Source: JBAYJM01 sp964350585 (lineage in GTDB: Bacteria; Patescibacteriota; Patescibacteriia; 2-01-FULL-39-33). Taken from it: a stretch of DNA of 37,850 nt. The stretch is from assembly GCA_964350585.1 (NCBI GenBank), contig CAYGKC010000008.1, positions 1 through 37,850 on the forward strand, read 5' to 3'. Shown piece by piece: positions 31,064 to 37,850 of this stretch. Position numbers and translations under genes: made by a program. Each line of letters starts with the position of its first letter. Within the stretch, counting starts at the first letter, position 1. Below the pieces are notes generated by a model. It saw nothing but the letters and a program-made list of their open reading frames with translations. It searched no databases and had not been told where the DNA came from.

Positions 31064-31815
31064 TGAAAAATTTAGTAATTGCTAATTGGAAAATGAATTT
31101 AACTCCGAAACAGTCGGTTGATTTAGCTTTGCAAATGGAAAATAGTTTAGGAGGCGAAAAAACAGAAATTGTTCTTTGTCCGTCTTTTTCTGCACTTTCA
31201 AATGTATCGGAAGTTATTAATAAGCCTAATATCTTCCTGGGTGCACAAAATATATTTTGGGATGAGAGAGGTGCTTTTACCGGCGAAGAATCAATCAGAA
31301 GCATAAAGGAGCTCGGATGCAAGTTTTCAATAATTGGTCACAGTGAGAGGAGAAAATATTTTAATGAAACAGATAATCAGTTGCAGAGAAAAATTTCCTT
31401 GTGCATTGATAATGGAATCGTACCTGTTTTATGTATAGGAGAAACAGCAGAACAGAAACAGCAGGGACTGACTGAGAATATTTTATGGAATCAGTTGACT
31501 CAAGCATTAGATAAAATAGAATTAATGCCTAAAGAAGAAATAGCCATAGCATACGAACCTATTTGGGCCATTGGCACAGGATTATCACTCGACGTAAATG
31601 ATGCTAAAAAACATTTTGACTTAATTTACCAAAAGGTGACTGATCTTTGGCCATTGACAATAGCAGCCAATAATGTAAGGATATTATACGGTGGCAGTGT
31701 TGATAGTGTTTCTGCCTTGGATCTTTATAAAACTGGTAAAATTAAAGGTTTTCTGGTAGGCGGAGCAAGTTTGAGTTGCGAAGAATTTACTAATATTGTT
31801 AAAAATATACAATAA
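31063..31815 (+). CDS. tpiA: Triosephosphate isomerase
   Basis: 250 residues from ATG 31063 (MKNLVIANWKMN); an in-frame TTG six bases earlier is not needed. Catalytic residues are Lys10, His93 in IIGHSERR and Glu165 in AYEPIWAIGTG. It interconverts DHAP and glyceraldehyde-3-phosphate in the cytosol. It is followed by fructose-bisphosphate aldolase, so two consecutive steps of lower glycolysis are co-transcribed with scpAB and the carboxypeptidase. Confidence 0.97.
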   Translation: MKNLVIANWKMNLTPKQSVDLALQMENSLGGEKTEIVLCPSFSALSNVSEVINKPNIFLGAQNIFWDERGAFTGEESIRSIKELGCKFSIIGHSERRKYFNETDNQLQRKISLCIDNGIVPVLCIGETAEQKQQGLTENILWNQLTQALDKIELMPKEEIAIAYEPIWAIGTGLSLDVNDAKKHFDLIYQKVTDLWPLTIAANNVRILYGGSVDSVSALDLYKTGKIKGFLVGGASLSCEEFTNIVKNIQ

Positions 31816-31819
31816 AAAA

Positions 31820-32683
31820 ATGTTAGTTCATATTAAAAAAATTGTACCAAGAGCCAGAAAAAAAAGTTTAGCCATAGGAGCGTTTAATACGTCGAATTTG
31901 GAAGTAACGTTGGCGATAATTCGAGCAGCAAGCTTGCAGAAATCTTCGGTGATTATCCAATCATCAGAGTCAACCATAAAGTATGCAGGTTTAAAAACAT
32001 TAGTTGCCATGGTTAAATCAATTTCTGAAACTGATGGCAAAAATGTAGCCATTGCGCTTCACTTAGATCATGGCAAAGATTTTGATTTAATAAAGGAATG
32101 TATCGCTTACGGATTTTCTTCGGTGCAATTTGACGGTTCAGAAATTCCTTTTGAAAAGAACATTGAATTGACCGCAAAGATAGCTGATTATGCGCATGAT
32201 AGGGGAGTTTGGATTCAGGGAGAGTTAGGAGCTATGGCAGGAAAAGAAGGCATATCGGCAAATAATCTGCCAGGAGATCTAAAATCTTTAATGACAAATC
32301 CTGCAGAAGTTAAAGAGTTTGTCAAAAAGACAAAAGTCGATACTTTAGCGGTATCAGTTGGGACGATACACGGATGTTTTAAGGGTATTGAAAAAATTGA
32401 TTATGAAAGAATTAGGCAGATAAATAAAATGGCAAATAAGCCGTTAGTGCTTCATGGCGCATCCGGAAATAACCCGCAAAGTTTAAAAAAGGCTATTGAT
32501 TCCGGAATTTCAATTATAAATATAGACACTGATATAAGAATTGCTTTTACAAAATCTTTGCAAACGACTTTATCTAATAAAATAAATTATTACGATCCAA
32601 GGAAAATTTTAACTCCTTCAATCGAATCAATGATAAAAGAAGTATCTAATAAAATTAAGATACTTGGATCAGATAAAATTTAA
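31820..32683 (+). CDS. fba: Fructose-bisphosphate aldolase, class II
   Basis: 287 residues from ATG 31820 (MLVHIKK). The class II motifs are LHLDHGKD (Asp83, zinc ligand His84), QGELGAMAG (136-140 region), His184 in TIHGCFKG and His212 in LHGASG. It cleaves fructose-1,6-bisphosphate into the two triose phosphates handled by TpiA. The frame is open before 31820 but overlaps tpiA there. It starts 4 nt after tpiA and ends 3 nt before the TPR gene. Confidence 0.95.
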   Translation: MLVHIKKIVPRARKKSLAIGAFNTSNLEVTLAIIRAASLQKSSVIIQSSESTIKYAGLKTLVAMVKSISETDGKNVAIALHLDHGKDFDLIKECIAYGFSSVQFDGSEIPFEKNIELTAKIADYAHDRGVWIQGELGAMAGKEGISANNLPGDLKSLMTNPAEVKEFVKKTKVDTLAVSVGTIHGCFKGIEKIDYERIRQINKMANKPLVLHGASGNNPQSLKKAIDSGISIINIDTDIRIAFTKSLQTTLSNKINYYDPRKILTPSIESMIKEVSNKIKILGSDKI

Positions 32684-32686
32684 AAT

Positions 32687-33556
32687 ATGTTTTCTGTCAT
32701 AATACTGTCAATTATAATAGTTATTTCCGCATCATATTTGGCATACGTAATTATCAAGAAGTTTCCCGATTTAAAAAATTTGGACATTACTTCTATGCCG
32801 AATGCAAAACAAGGCGCTATTAAAGTAAAAATATTGGAAGCAAAATTGCAGAGAAGCGGTGACAATTTTAAGAAGAAATTTAATAAACTTGTCACGCCTA
32901 AGTTCAAATCAATGTCATCTAGTTTTTTGAAACTAAAAGAAAAGGTGTCAGCAATGGAAGCTCATTATAAACTCAAGGGTGAGGTAAACAAAGAAAAACC
33001 GGCTCAAAGTGTTGAGGAAATAGTTGAAGAAGGTAGGCAGTTGATGGGAAAAGAGGAATTTGTTGCAGCCGAAAAAAAGCTTATTGAAGCAATATCGACC
33101 GATAAAAAGAATGTTAAGGCTTATGAGGCTCTTGGTGAACTTTATTTTGACAATAAGTGCTTTGATCAGGCAGAAGAAATTTATAAGTATTTAATCAGAT
33201 TATATATTTTAGCTACGGTTCCGGCCAAAAAAAGAGGTCATTTTAAAAATGGCAAATTGCAAGAAATAGAAACAGAGCTCTTAAATTCCTTGGAAATCGA
33301 TCCTAAAGTGGCAGCATATTATTGTGACTTAGCTAAGGTGTATGAAATGCTTGATAATAAAGAAAAAGCTCTTGATAGCTATATGAAGGCAAACGCAATT
33401 GAACCTAACAACCCTAAATATTTGGATAAAATAATTGATTTAGCCGTTAAGTTAAAAGATAAGGATTTGGCAAAGCAAATGTTCTACCATTTAAAAAAGA
33501 TAAATCCTGAAAATGGAAAATTAGAGGAGCTTCAATTTACTATTGAAAAAATCTGA
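32687..33556 (+). CDS. Membrane-anchored TPR protein
   Basis: 289 residues: one N-terminal membrane span (~3-23), a basic linker (~30-100) and then tetratricopeptide repeats from ~105 to the end (for example KAYEALGELYFDNKCFDQAEEIY and AYYCDLAKVYEMLDNKEKALDSY). TPRs mediate protein-protein contacts; the partner is unknown. It is the last gene of the long operon and ends with TGA. No clear terminator follows before the tRNA genes; a CTATTT/AAATAG stem lies ~20 nt upstream of tRNA-Thr. Confidence 0.85.
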   Translation: MFSVIILSIIIVISASYLAYVIIKKFPDLKNLDITSMPNAKQGAIKVKILEAKLQRSGDNFKKKFNKLVTPKFKSMSSSFLKLKEKVSAMEAHYKLKGEVNKEKPAQSVEEIVEEGRQLMGKEEFVAAEKKLIEAISTDKKNVKAYEALGELYFDNKCFDQAEEIYKYLIRLYILATVPAKKRGHFKNGKLQEIETELLNSLEIDPKVAAYYCDLAKVYEMLDNKEKALDSYMKANAIEPNNPKYLDKIIDLAVKLKDKDLAKQMFYHLKKINPENGKLEELQFTIEKI

Positions 33557-33600
33557 ATTTATTGCTAATATTCTGTAGTCAAGCTATTTCATAAATAGTT

Positions 33601-33676
33601 GCCGTTGTAGCTCAGTTGGTAGAGCAACTCCATGGTAAGGAGTAGGTCTGCGGTTCAAATCCGCACAACGGCTCCA
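33601..33676 (+). tRNA. tRNA-Thr (GGT)
   Basis: A full cloverleaf. The acceptor stem is GCCGTTG with CAACGGC (33666-33672), the D stem GCTC/GAGC, and the anticodon stem ACTCC/GGAGT with loop ATGGTAA, so the anticodon is GGT. The T arm is TGCGG-TTCAAAT-CCGCA. The discriminator is T and the CCA end is encoded at 33674-33676. Confidence 0.97.
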
Positions 33677-33677
33677 T

Positions 33678-33759
33678 GGGTCGGTACCTAAGCGGTCAAC
33701 AGGGGCAGACTGTAAATCTGCTGGCTTCGCCTTCGGGGGTTCGAATCCCTCCCGGCCCA
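33678..33759 (+). tRNA. tRNA-Tyr (GTA)
   Basis: A class II tRNA with a long variable arm. The acceptor stem is GGGTCGG with CCGGCCC (33752-33758), the anticodon stem GCAGA/TCTGC, and the anticodon GTA at 33712-33714. The T arm is GGGGG-TTCGAAT-CCCTC-like. After discriminator A at 33759 only a single C follows, so CCA is not encoded, unlike the neighbouring tRNA-Thr. One base separates the two tRNA genes. Its 3' half is overlapped on the minus strand by the recombinase gene. Confidence 0.95.
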
Positions 33760-35372
33760 CAAGAAGATAAATCATGTAGTTTAAGGACGGCAGCAATGCC
33801 GTCTTTTGCATTAAATTTAGTAACAATACCATCATCAATAGTGAGTTCGGAAAACATACTAAGGGCTATTTCTTTCTTTTCTGAATCAATGGCATTTTCA
33901 TAGCTTACTTTAGCATTTTTTAACAGTTCGGAAATCATAAATATATATCGGCTCATTTCTTCAATATTCTCTTGATATTGAGACATTTTTTCCTTCACCC
34001 TTTCTAAATGTGTTTTTAACCTATTCAAATCTTCACAATAGCCATCAGGAGTCATTGTGCCACACCTAAGAAGAGTAATTTTATTATTTTCCAAATATTG
34101 GATGTCTCCAAATATTCGTCGTTGCTCATTTTGTAGATCTGCTAACTCGGAGTTTCTTTCTTGATGAAAAACATTAAGACTGGATTTTAATTTAATCTCC
34201 AACTCAGCTAATTCTTCATCACTAAAAGATACCTTCTCCAAAAAATTAATTACAGCTAAATCAATGTCTGATTCTCGCAAATTCTTTTTTGGATTATGGC
34301 AAAATGGTTTACACTTGGCGGTATAATAGTTAATACCTTTTTTTGTATATGGTGAATAAACTCTTCCACAATCACATTTAATTAATCCTCTGTATGTATA
34401 AAATTCTTTATCTACATAATAAACGCCCCGACAATTATTTTTTTTCAAAATTTCCTGTACTTGATTATATATAGAAACACTGACAAGTGGTTCATGGATT
34501 GCATCAATAATCTGTCCCAAGTATTTCATTTTGCCAATATAAAAAGGATTACTAAGTATTTTCTCTATCGATTTTGCATTAAGTGGTTGGCAGGTTTGAG
34601 GAATATTTCTAACTTTGAATTCAGAATCCAGTATTTGTTCAGATGTGCGTCGTTTTCTTAACGGTCTTGTTGTTAAGCCTTGTTCATTAGCCCATTTTGC
34701 CAATTGGCTTAAACTCCATCCACCACCAGCATATAGTTCAAACAATCTTTTAACGAGTGATGATTTATTATAATCAATCAGTTTTCTGTCCGAGCCGTTA
34801 TTAAGGTAGCCAATGGGAGCTGCATAGGTACAATAGCCATCCTTGGCCTTTTTGTCCTTGCCAGCCTTAACTTTTTCAGAAACGACTCTGGAATAGTGTT
34901 TAGAGAACATCCCATCGATATCCATATGTAGAGCTCCTGAGCTTGTTTTGTCATAATTGGCCAAAACAAAGTGTATATCACAACCATTATTAATAAGTTG
35001 TTGTATGATCATAGCGTCTTGATCGTTTCGACTTGCTCGATCCCAACAAAGAAAAATGGCCCCCTTAATCTCATTATTTAATAGCATTGAAACTAATCGT
35101 TGAAATTTCGGCCTTTCAATATTATAGGTTACTGTGCCGTTTATATTAATTTTAATATTGGAGGTTTTAAAAGCGCTATGAGACTCTTGAATAATACCTT
35201 CATTACATAAACCAGTTATATTACAAGTCATGGCGATTGGCAGATTATTTCTATTTGAGTAATTTAAACCAGCCTCAACCTGATATGGAAGAGAATTTTG
35301 TTGATTTTCGGCATCATCAGAGCTTTTTCTGCAATAGATCAGATATTGATTTTGATGGGGATATTTTGACAT
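33696..35372 (-). CDS. Large serine recombinase (integrase)
   Basis: 558 residues. The resolvase-type catalytic domain begins with YCRKS (nucleophile Ser17) and contains the conserved WDRASR (110-115). A recombinase domain follows (~175-310), then a zinc-ribbon with Cys333, 335, 354 and 358, and a coiled-coil-like region (~385-470). The last 21 residues (from CGPGGIRTPEG) are encoded by the antisense of tRNA-Tyr, and the TGA at 33696-33698 lies in the tRNA D-arm region. So the stop codon and tail belong to the chromosomal side of the junction. No SD; it starts 9 nt after the stop of the 63-residue gene. Confidence 0.93.
   Translation of the reverse strand: MSKYPHQNQYLIYCRKSSDDAENQQNSLPYQVEAGLNYSNRNNLPIAMTCNITGLCNEGIIQESHSAFKTSNIKININGTVTYNIERPKFQRLVSMLLNNEIKGAIFLCWDRASRNDQDAMIIQQLINNGCDIHFVLANYDKTSSGALHMDIDGMFSKHYSRVVSEKVKAGKDKKAKDGYCTYAAPIGYLNNGSDRKLIDYNKSSLVKRLFELYAGGGWSLSQLAKWANEQGLTTRPLRKRRTSEQILDSEFKVRNIPQTCQPLNAKSIEKILSNPFYIGKMKYLGQIIDAIHEPLVSVSIYNQVQEILKKNNCRGVYYVDKEFYTYRGLIKCDCGRVYSPYTKKGINYYTAKCKPFCHNPKKNLRESDIDLAVINFLEKVSFSDEELAELEIKLKSSLNVFHQERNSELADLQNEQRRIFGDIQYLENNKITLLRCGTMTPDGYCEDLNRLKTHLERVKEKMSQYQENIEEMSRYIFMISELLKNAKVSYENAIDSEKKEIALSMFSELTIDDGIVTKFNAKDGIAAVLKLHDLSSCGPGGIRTPEGEASRFTVCPC
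33735..33760. other. Presumed attachment site (att) at the 3' end of tRNA-Tyr
   Basis: The recombinase gene ends inside this tRNA and the accessory genes begin right after it, so the tRNA 3' end is the likely crossover site. No second copy of this 3' sequence was seen in 33760-37850, so the other junction lies beyond the window. The exact crossover base cannot be read. Confidence 0.45.
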
Positions 35373-35381
35373 AATCTTATT

Positions 35382-35573
35382 TTAGCTGATTAAATTGTTA
35401 GGGTCAAAAGATTTGTCAGACTTTGATTCTGCAGGAGTCAAAATGCCATTAATCATGGTAAAATCCTGACATAATAGGCGGCGGTTAATCTTCTCAAGCA
35501 CACCAAAAAATACAGCAAGGCTTTCGACTTGTTCATTGGTAAAAATATTTTTTTGGTTGCTTGATGTTTGCAT
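35382..35573 (-). CDS. Small hypothetical protein upstream of the recombinase
   Basis: 63 residues starting MQTSSNQKNIFTNEQVESLAVFFGVLEKINRRLL. One central amphipathic helix seems likely; there is no Cys motif and no membrane span. Being 9 nt ahead of the recombinase, it is probably co-expressed and could be a directionality factor, but nothing in the sequence proves this. No SD. Confidence 0.5.
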   Translation of the reverse strand: MQTSSNQKNIFTNEQVESLAVFFGVLEKINRRLLCQDFTMINGILTPAESKSDKSFDPNNLIS

Positions 35574-35592
35574 CGTTAATTATTTTTGAGCT

Positions 35593-35739
35593 CTATTTAT
35601 CTAATAAATGATCCAATAAGTATTGGTTGAAATCTTTTGCGCTTAATCTGTTTTCGCAGTATTTGCAGGCCCATTGTCTGGGTCGTGCAATTCTTTTTTT
35701 ACATATTTGGCACAAAGTTTCTTCTTCTCGTTTTTCCAT
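35593..35739 (-). CDS. Small zinc-finger protein
   Basis: 48 residues, ATG at 35737-35739 and TAG at 35593-35595. Two CxxC pairs (Cys10/13 and Cys25/28) separated by 11 residues form a zinc-knuckle pattern, and a polar helix follows (DFNQYLLDHLLDK). It overlaps the end of the ORF at 35643-35906 by 97 nt in another frame. The codon pattern with spaced Cys pairs argues that this frame is real. Zinc fingers of this sort may bind DNA or RNA. Confidence 0.55.
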   Translation of the reverse strand: MEKREEETLCQICKKRIARPRQWACKYCENRLSAKDFNQYLLDHLLDK

Positions 35740-35906
35740 GTTTTTTTGTAGTTATTTATTATAATGTCTAAAAAGCCCGCCATAGTTTTGCATGGCTTTT
35801 GATTATTAAGCCAATTTCTTTGTTTAGGATCTATTCTTATTAATCCCTTAAAACGTGTTTTGTAATTCATAATTGTTGTTAAGTTAACATATGCCCCACC
35901 AACCAT
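35643..35906 (-). CDS. Hypothetical protein, ribbon-helix-helix-like
   Basis: An 87-codon frame; the real start may be the inner Met at 35870 (MNYKTRFKG). From there, a strand-like GLIRID, then PKQRNWL, and KTMAGFLDIIINNYKK resemble a ribbon-helix-helix DNA-binding fold. The C-terminal ~30 residues overlap the zinc-finger ORF and look like an out-of-frame reading of it, so this tail may be unselected. A frameshift joining the two (RHH plus zinc finger) is possible; an AAAAAAAC tract lies at the overlap. Confidence 0.45.
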   Translation of the reverse strand: MVGGAYVNLTTIMNYKTRFKGLIRIDPKQRNWLNNQKPCKTMAGFLDIIINNYKKTWKNEKKKLCAKYVKKELHDPDNGPANTAKTD

Positions 35907-36096
35907 GCGTTTCCTAACTTTGGTAACAATGTTGATAAGGATATTATATTCAGACTGGTCCTTGCCTACTTGTCCTGATTATTTCACCATTATTATTTGA
36001 TCATTTGTGATTTTGTGATTGTGCGTTTTGGTCCTTTTTGGACGTTACCATGAGTTGAGGTATCCGCTGGTCTGTCTTGCCGTCGCTATTTATTTA

Positions 36097-36137
36097 ATGT
36101 CACTTCGACTCTCGAGACAGCGAGATGGGTATGACAT
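36097..36137. repeat. Palindromic element with ATGTCA/TGACAT ends
   Basis: ATGTCA (36097-36102) and TGACAT (36132-36137) enclose CTCG (36111-36114) and CGAG (36121-36124). The ends resemble the TGTCATTGCGA repeats around the GIY-YIG gene but the middle differs. Confidence 0.45.
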
Positions 36138-36194
36138 ACTTAGTTTAATCCATAAAAAGGCTTAAATCATTTAGCATTTAGTTGTTTTTTAATA

Positions 36195-36222
36195 AAATAA
36201 AAATGGCCGATATCAGCCATTT
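36195..36222 (-). terminator. Terminator of the gene at 36269-36991
   Basis: AAATGGC (36201-36207) pairs with GCCATTT (36216-36222) with an 8-nt loop; on minus it is followed by a T-rich tract (36200-36191 region). It lies 47 nt past the stop of the minus-strand gene. Confidence 0.75.
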
Positions 36223-36268
36223 TATTTACCATTATTAACAACAAGTAACAACAACACTTTGTGCTTGT

Positions 36269-36991
36269 TTAGTCATCAGTTTCTATAAGATTATAGATTG
36301 AATAATCTATTTTATAGCCATTGTCATTTATTATTAATTTTTTAGTCTTGTTAAGATTCGATTTGAATAGTTCATTTATTTCTCTAATTGCAGCACTTAG
36401 AAGTTGATAATTTTTATATAAACCAATTTCTATTAATTCTTTTGCCTTAATACCCTTATTGCCCTTACTGGAATACAAATGACGAAGTAATTTTTTTCTA
36501 TTTGTTCCTGGGATATATTTTAAACTAGAATTATCCTTTTCATTAGTTCTTAAACTAAAATCAGATAAAGATAAAAATATATTAATTTTTCCCCCGCCAT
36601 CAATTCCTAATGTATTTTTAAGACTTAGCAGTATTTTTTCAGCTTCTTTTTCAAATTCTTTGGTAAAAGTAATTATTAAATGGCCTGGGAATTGCGGTAA
36701 ATTTTCTTCAATTGCAAATTGTAAAGGATAGGGATAGTCAAAAGGATCAATAAATATAAATTTATCTATTAAACCGCATTCTCTTTGTATTAAAGATAAG
36801 CCATCTGCTATTTCTTCCAGCTTTTCAGTATCAAATCCCATTTTCTCAAGTTGGCAATGATTTAGTACTAATTCCTTACTTTTATTTGGGTTTAGGGATT
36901 GGTTTAGTCTATAAAAATTTATCAAATCATTTATTATTTTAAATTTATACTGATTGGTTGTTAGGCAAGAATTATGTAAATTTTTTTCCAT
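36269..36991 (-). CDS. Hypothetical protein, possible C-terminal winged helix
   Basis: 240 residues with no signal peptide, span or Cys cluster. Residues ~1-70 are helical and polar, and ~75-150 may form an alpha/beta domain. From ~165, a pattern of RKKLLRHLYSSKGNKGIKAKELIEIG, then YKNYQLLSAAIREINELF and a final beta-hairpin-like LIINDNGYKIDY fits a winged helix of the kind found in transcription regulators. The family is not recognised. It may regulate the element. No SD; it has its own terminator. Confidence 0.55.
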   Translation of the reverse strand: MEKNLHNSCLTTNQYKFKIINDLINFYRLNQSLNPNKSKELVLNHCQLEKMGFDTEKLEEIADGLSLIQRECGLIDKFIFIDPFDYPYPLQFAIEENLPQFPGHLIITFTKEFEKEAEKILLSLKNTLGIDGGGKINIFLSLSDFSLRTNEKDNSSLKYIPGTNRKKLLRHLYSSKGNKGIKAKELIEIGLYKNYQLLSAAIREINELFKSNLNKTKKLIINDNGYKIDYSIYNLIETDD

Positions 36992-37069
36992 TTTTTTATA
37001 ATTATATATTAAGGTTGGGAATGTCTATCGTTCTGTTTTACGCAGTAGCGTTATTTTAAATTTAATCGT

Positions 37070-37660
37070 CTAAATCCTTTGAGAATTCAGGTACTTCATT
37101 ATCAGCTCTTTATTTTTATCAGCCATATGACCAAGTCTTAAGGTGATCCTTGCTCTTCTTGTTTGTTTGCCGTTATAGGCTATCATTTTTAGTCTATTAT
37201 AATATTCCCACGCTTTTCTGTAGCGGAAGAGGGAATAATATAGTCCATGAAAGGCCGTAGACTTTATCCTTGTTGATTCATGGATGAGATTTTGACATTT
37301 ACGGCAATAGAAAAATTTATATTTAGTTGTTAGGTAAAGTTTTTTTGCTCTTCTGTCACATTGTGAGCAAACAAAGAATGGCCTTGTTCCGTAATTGATC
37401 TTTACTGCTTCAATGTCTATAAATTGATAGTTGGTGGTGCCGTCACTAAGAGTAATCTCCAGATCAATCGCATGCGTACTTACAAAAAATGAATAACTTA
37501 TCAATACTTTATTAACTCCATTGAATAGGCTAAGCAACCCTCTTTTTTCTTCGGGATTGTTGCTACTGTCATAAATGCAATATAAAAGCTTTTTGTCCAG
37601 TTGAGAAATGTCAAGGCAAAGAGATTTTTCAACTAGTGTTTTTGTTGATTTTTGTGCCAT
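37070..37660 (-). CDS. Hypothetical zinc-ribbon protein of the mobile element
   Basis: 196 residues if it starts at ATG 37660 (MAQKSTKTLV). The frame is open to 37783, but the extra 41 residues are hydrophobic, Cys-rich and unlike the rest. A zinc ribbon is formed by Cys98/101 and Cys119/122 (FVCSQCDRRAKKLYL...FYCRKC), followed by NLIHESTR and a basic helical tail. Similar ribbons with K-L-Y-L between the Cys pairs occur in uncharacterised phage and plasmid proteins. Residues ~1-90 are of unknown fold. No SD. Confidence 0.6.
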   Translation of the reverse strand: MAQKSTKTLVEKSLCLDISQLDKKLLYCIYDSSNNPEEKRGLLSLFNGVNKVLISYSFFVSTHAIDLEITLSDGTTNYQFIDIEAVKINYGTRPFFVCSQCDRRAKKLYLTTKYKFFYCRKCQNLIHESTRIKSTAFHGLYYSLFRYRKAWEYYNRLKMIAYNGKQTRRARITLRLGHMADKNKELIMKYLNSQRI

Positions 37661-37850
37661 ATGACTACATTTTAATATATTTTCAATAAGTGCGCTTGTT
37701 CTAACGGGCCCATTTTTATTGATTATATTTTTTGACGCAATTATTGAAATGAATATAAAAAGGAGCAGGACACAAGTACACATATACTTAGAAGATTAAA
37801 AGTGTATAAGTTGTTGATAATTATTAAATTTACTAAATAAAACACTATTC

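Larger units (their letters stand above)
35907..36268. other. Noncoding region of the element (362 bp)
   Basis: No ORF of note. It holds a TATAAT on minus (35948-35943) that may serve the genes to the left, a GTCC/GGAC mini-hairpin near 36030-36045, a palindromic element at 36097-36137, and the terminator at 36195-36222. The base composition at 36000-36130 is noticeably less A/T-rich than the surroundings. Confidence 0.4.
33698..37850 (-). mobile_element. Integrative element at tRNA-Tyr (one end visible)
   Basis: A block of minus-strand genes starting at the tRNA: large serine recombinase, 63-residue protein, zinc-finger and RHH-like ORFs, a ~360-nt noncoding stretch, a possible winged-helix protein and a zinc-ribbon protein. 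Gene direction and density differ from the long plus-strand operons to the left. No structural phage genes, relaxase or replication initiator can be recognised in the visible part. The element continues past the window. Confidence 0.65.

Noticed and set aside
33584..33838. 84-codon frame on minus across both tRNA genes
   Set aside because: It is the antisense of tRNA-Thr and tRNA-Tyr (typical spurious GREGFEPP/ADLNRRP peptide) and overlaps the recombinase C-terminus in another frame.
33676..33903. 75-codon frame on plus from the tRNA-Thr 3' end
   Set aside because: It is the sense translation of tRNA-Tyr followed by the complement of the recombinase gene.
35696..35739. Canonical -1 frameshift site joining the RHH-like and zinc-finger frames
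   Set aside because: The A-run is not in the X XXY YYZ phase of the upstream frame, and the downstream frame has its own ATG, so programmed slippage is not claimed, only left open.
37661..37783. N-terminal extension of the zinc-ribbon protein
   Set aside because: The extra 41 residues are hydrophobic with odd Cys content, have no SD, and cover the A/T-rich likely promoter; ATG 37660 gives a soluble protein.
1..37850. CRISPR array
   Set aside because: No regularly spaced short repeats and no cas-like gene were seen. The only repeats are paralogous coding sequence and scattered palindromes.

Overview
The window is about 38 kb of AT-rich bacterial chromosome that reads as a member of the Candidate Phyla Radiation (Patescibacteria), most likely the Parcubacteria group. 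The evidence is a complete str/S10/spc ribosomal cluster with no rpmD (L30) between rpsE and rplO, a GAD-less bacterial AspRS, membrane proteins of types common in Patescibacteria, very tight gene packing, and almost no Shine-Dalgarno (SD) sequences before core genes. TGA acts as a stop (3412-4080 and 32687-33556 end in TGA), so this is code 11 and not the code 25 of Gracilibacteria/SR1. The lineage call is inferred from these traits; no 16S gene is present.

Layout. 1-1.25 kb: two copies of an unrecognised protein family, one cut by the window edge and one truncated at its 3' end. 1.46-4.1 kb: a YkgJ-like cysteine-cluster protein (-), an orphan response regulator and ndk (+), a short rpmB (L28, -), and a site-2 protease homologue (+). 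4.1-7.5 kb: rpsL-rpsG-fusA behind a strong promoter and a terminator-like leader hairpin. 7.5-8.6 kb: a zinc-ribbon protein and a small membrane protein (-), then a Phd-like small protein (+). 8.6-21.2 kb: tuf, rpsJ, a structured leader, then rplC-D-W-B, rpsS, rplV, rpsC, rplP, rpmC, rpsQ, rplN-X-E, rpsZ, rpsH, rplF, rplR, rpsE, rplO and secY. 21.2-33.6 kb: adk, two small accessory genes, map, a GIY-YIG nuclease bracketed by inverted palindromes, ruvX, recO, aspS, two membrane proteins, a YbaK-like deacylase, scpA-scpB, a D,D-carboxypeptidase, tpiA, fba and a TPR protein, all on + except the gene at 22635-22892.

33.6-37.85 kb: tRNA-Thr and tRNA-Tyr, then a mobile element on the minus strand. 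A large serine recombinase reads into the tRNA-Tyr gene and takes its last 21 codons from the antisense of that tRNA. Behind it are small hypothetical genes, a zinc-finger ORF overlapping a ribbon-helix-helix-like ORF, a possible winged-helix protein and a zinc-ribbon protein. The far end of the element lies beyond the window.

Most notable signals: (1) a candidate terminator/antiterminator leader upstream of rplC-rplD; (2) the GIY-YIG gene flanked by inverted copies of a palindromic repeat, inserted exactly after the map stop codon; (3) the recombinase reading frame crossing the presumed attachment site; (4) two unlinked small membrane-protein genes with nearly identical extended -10 promoters and strong SDs, unlike the SD-less core genes; (5) a terminator-like hairpin in the rpsL leader. 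All assignments come from reading the sequence; no database search was run.
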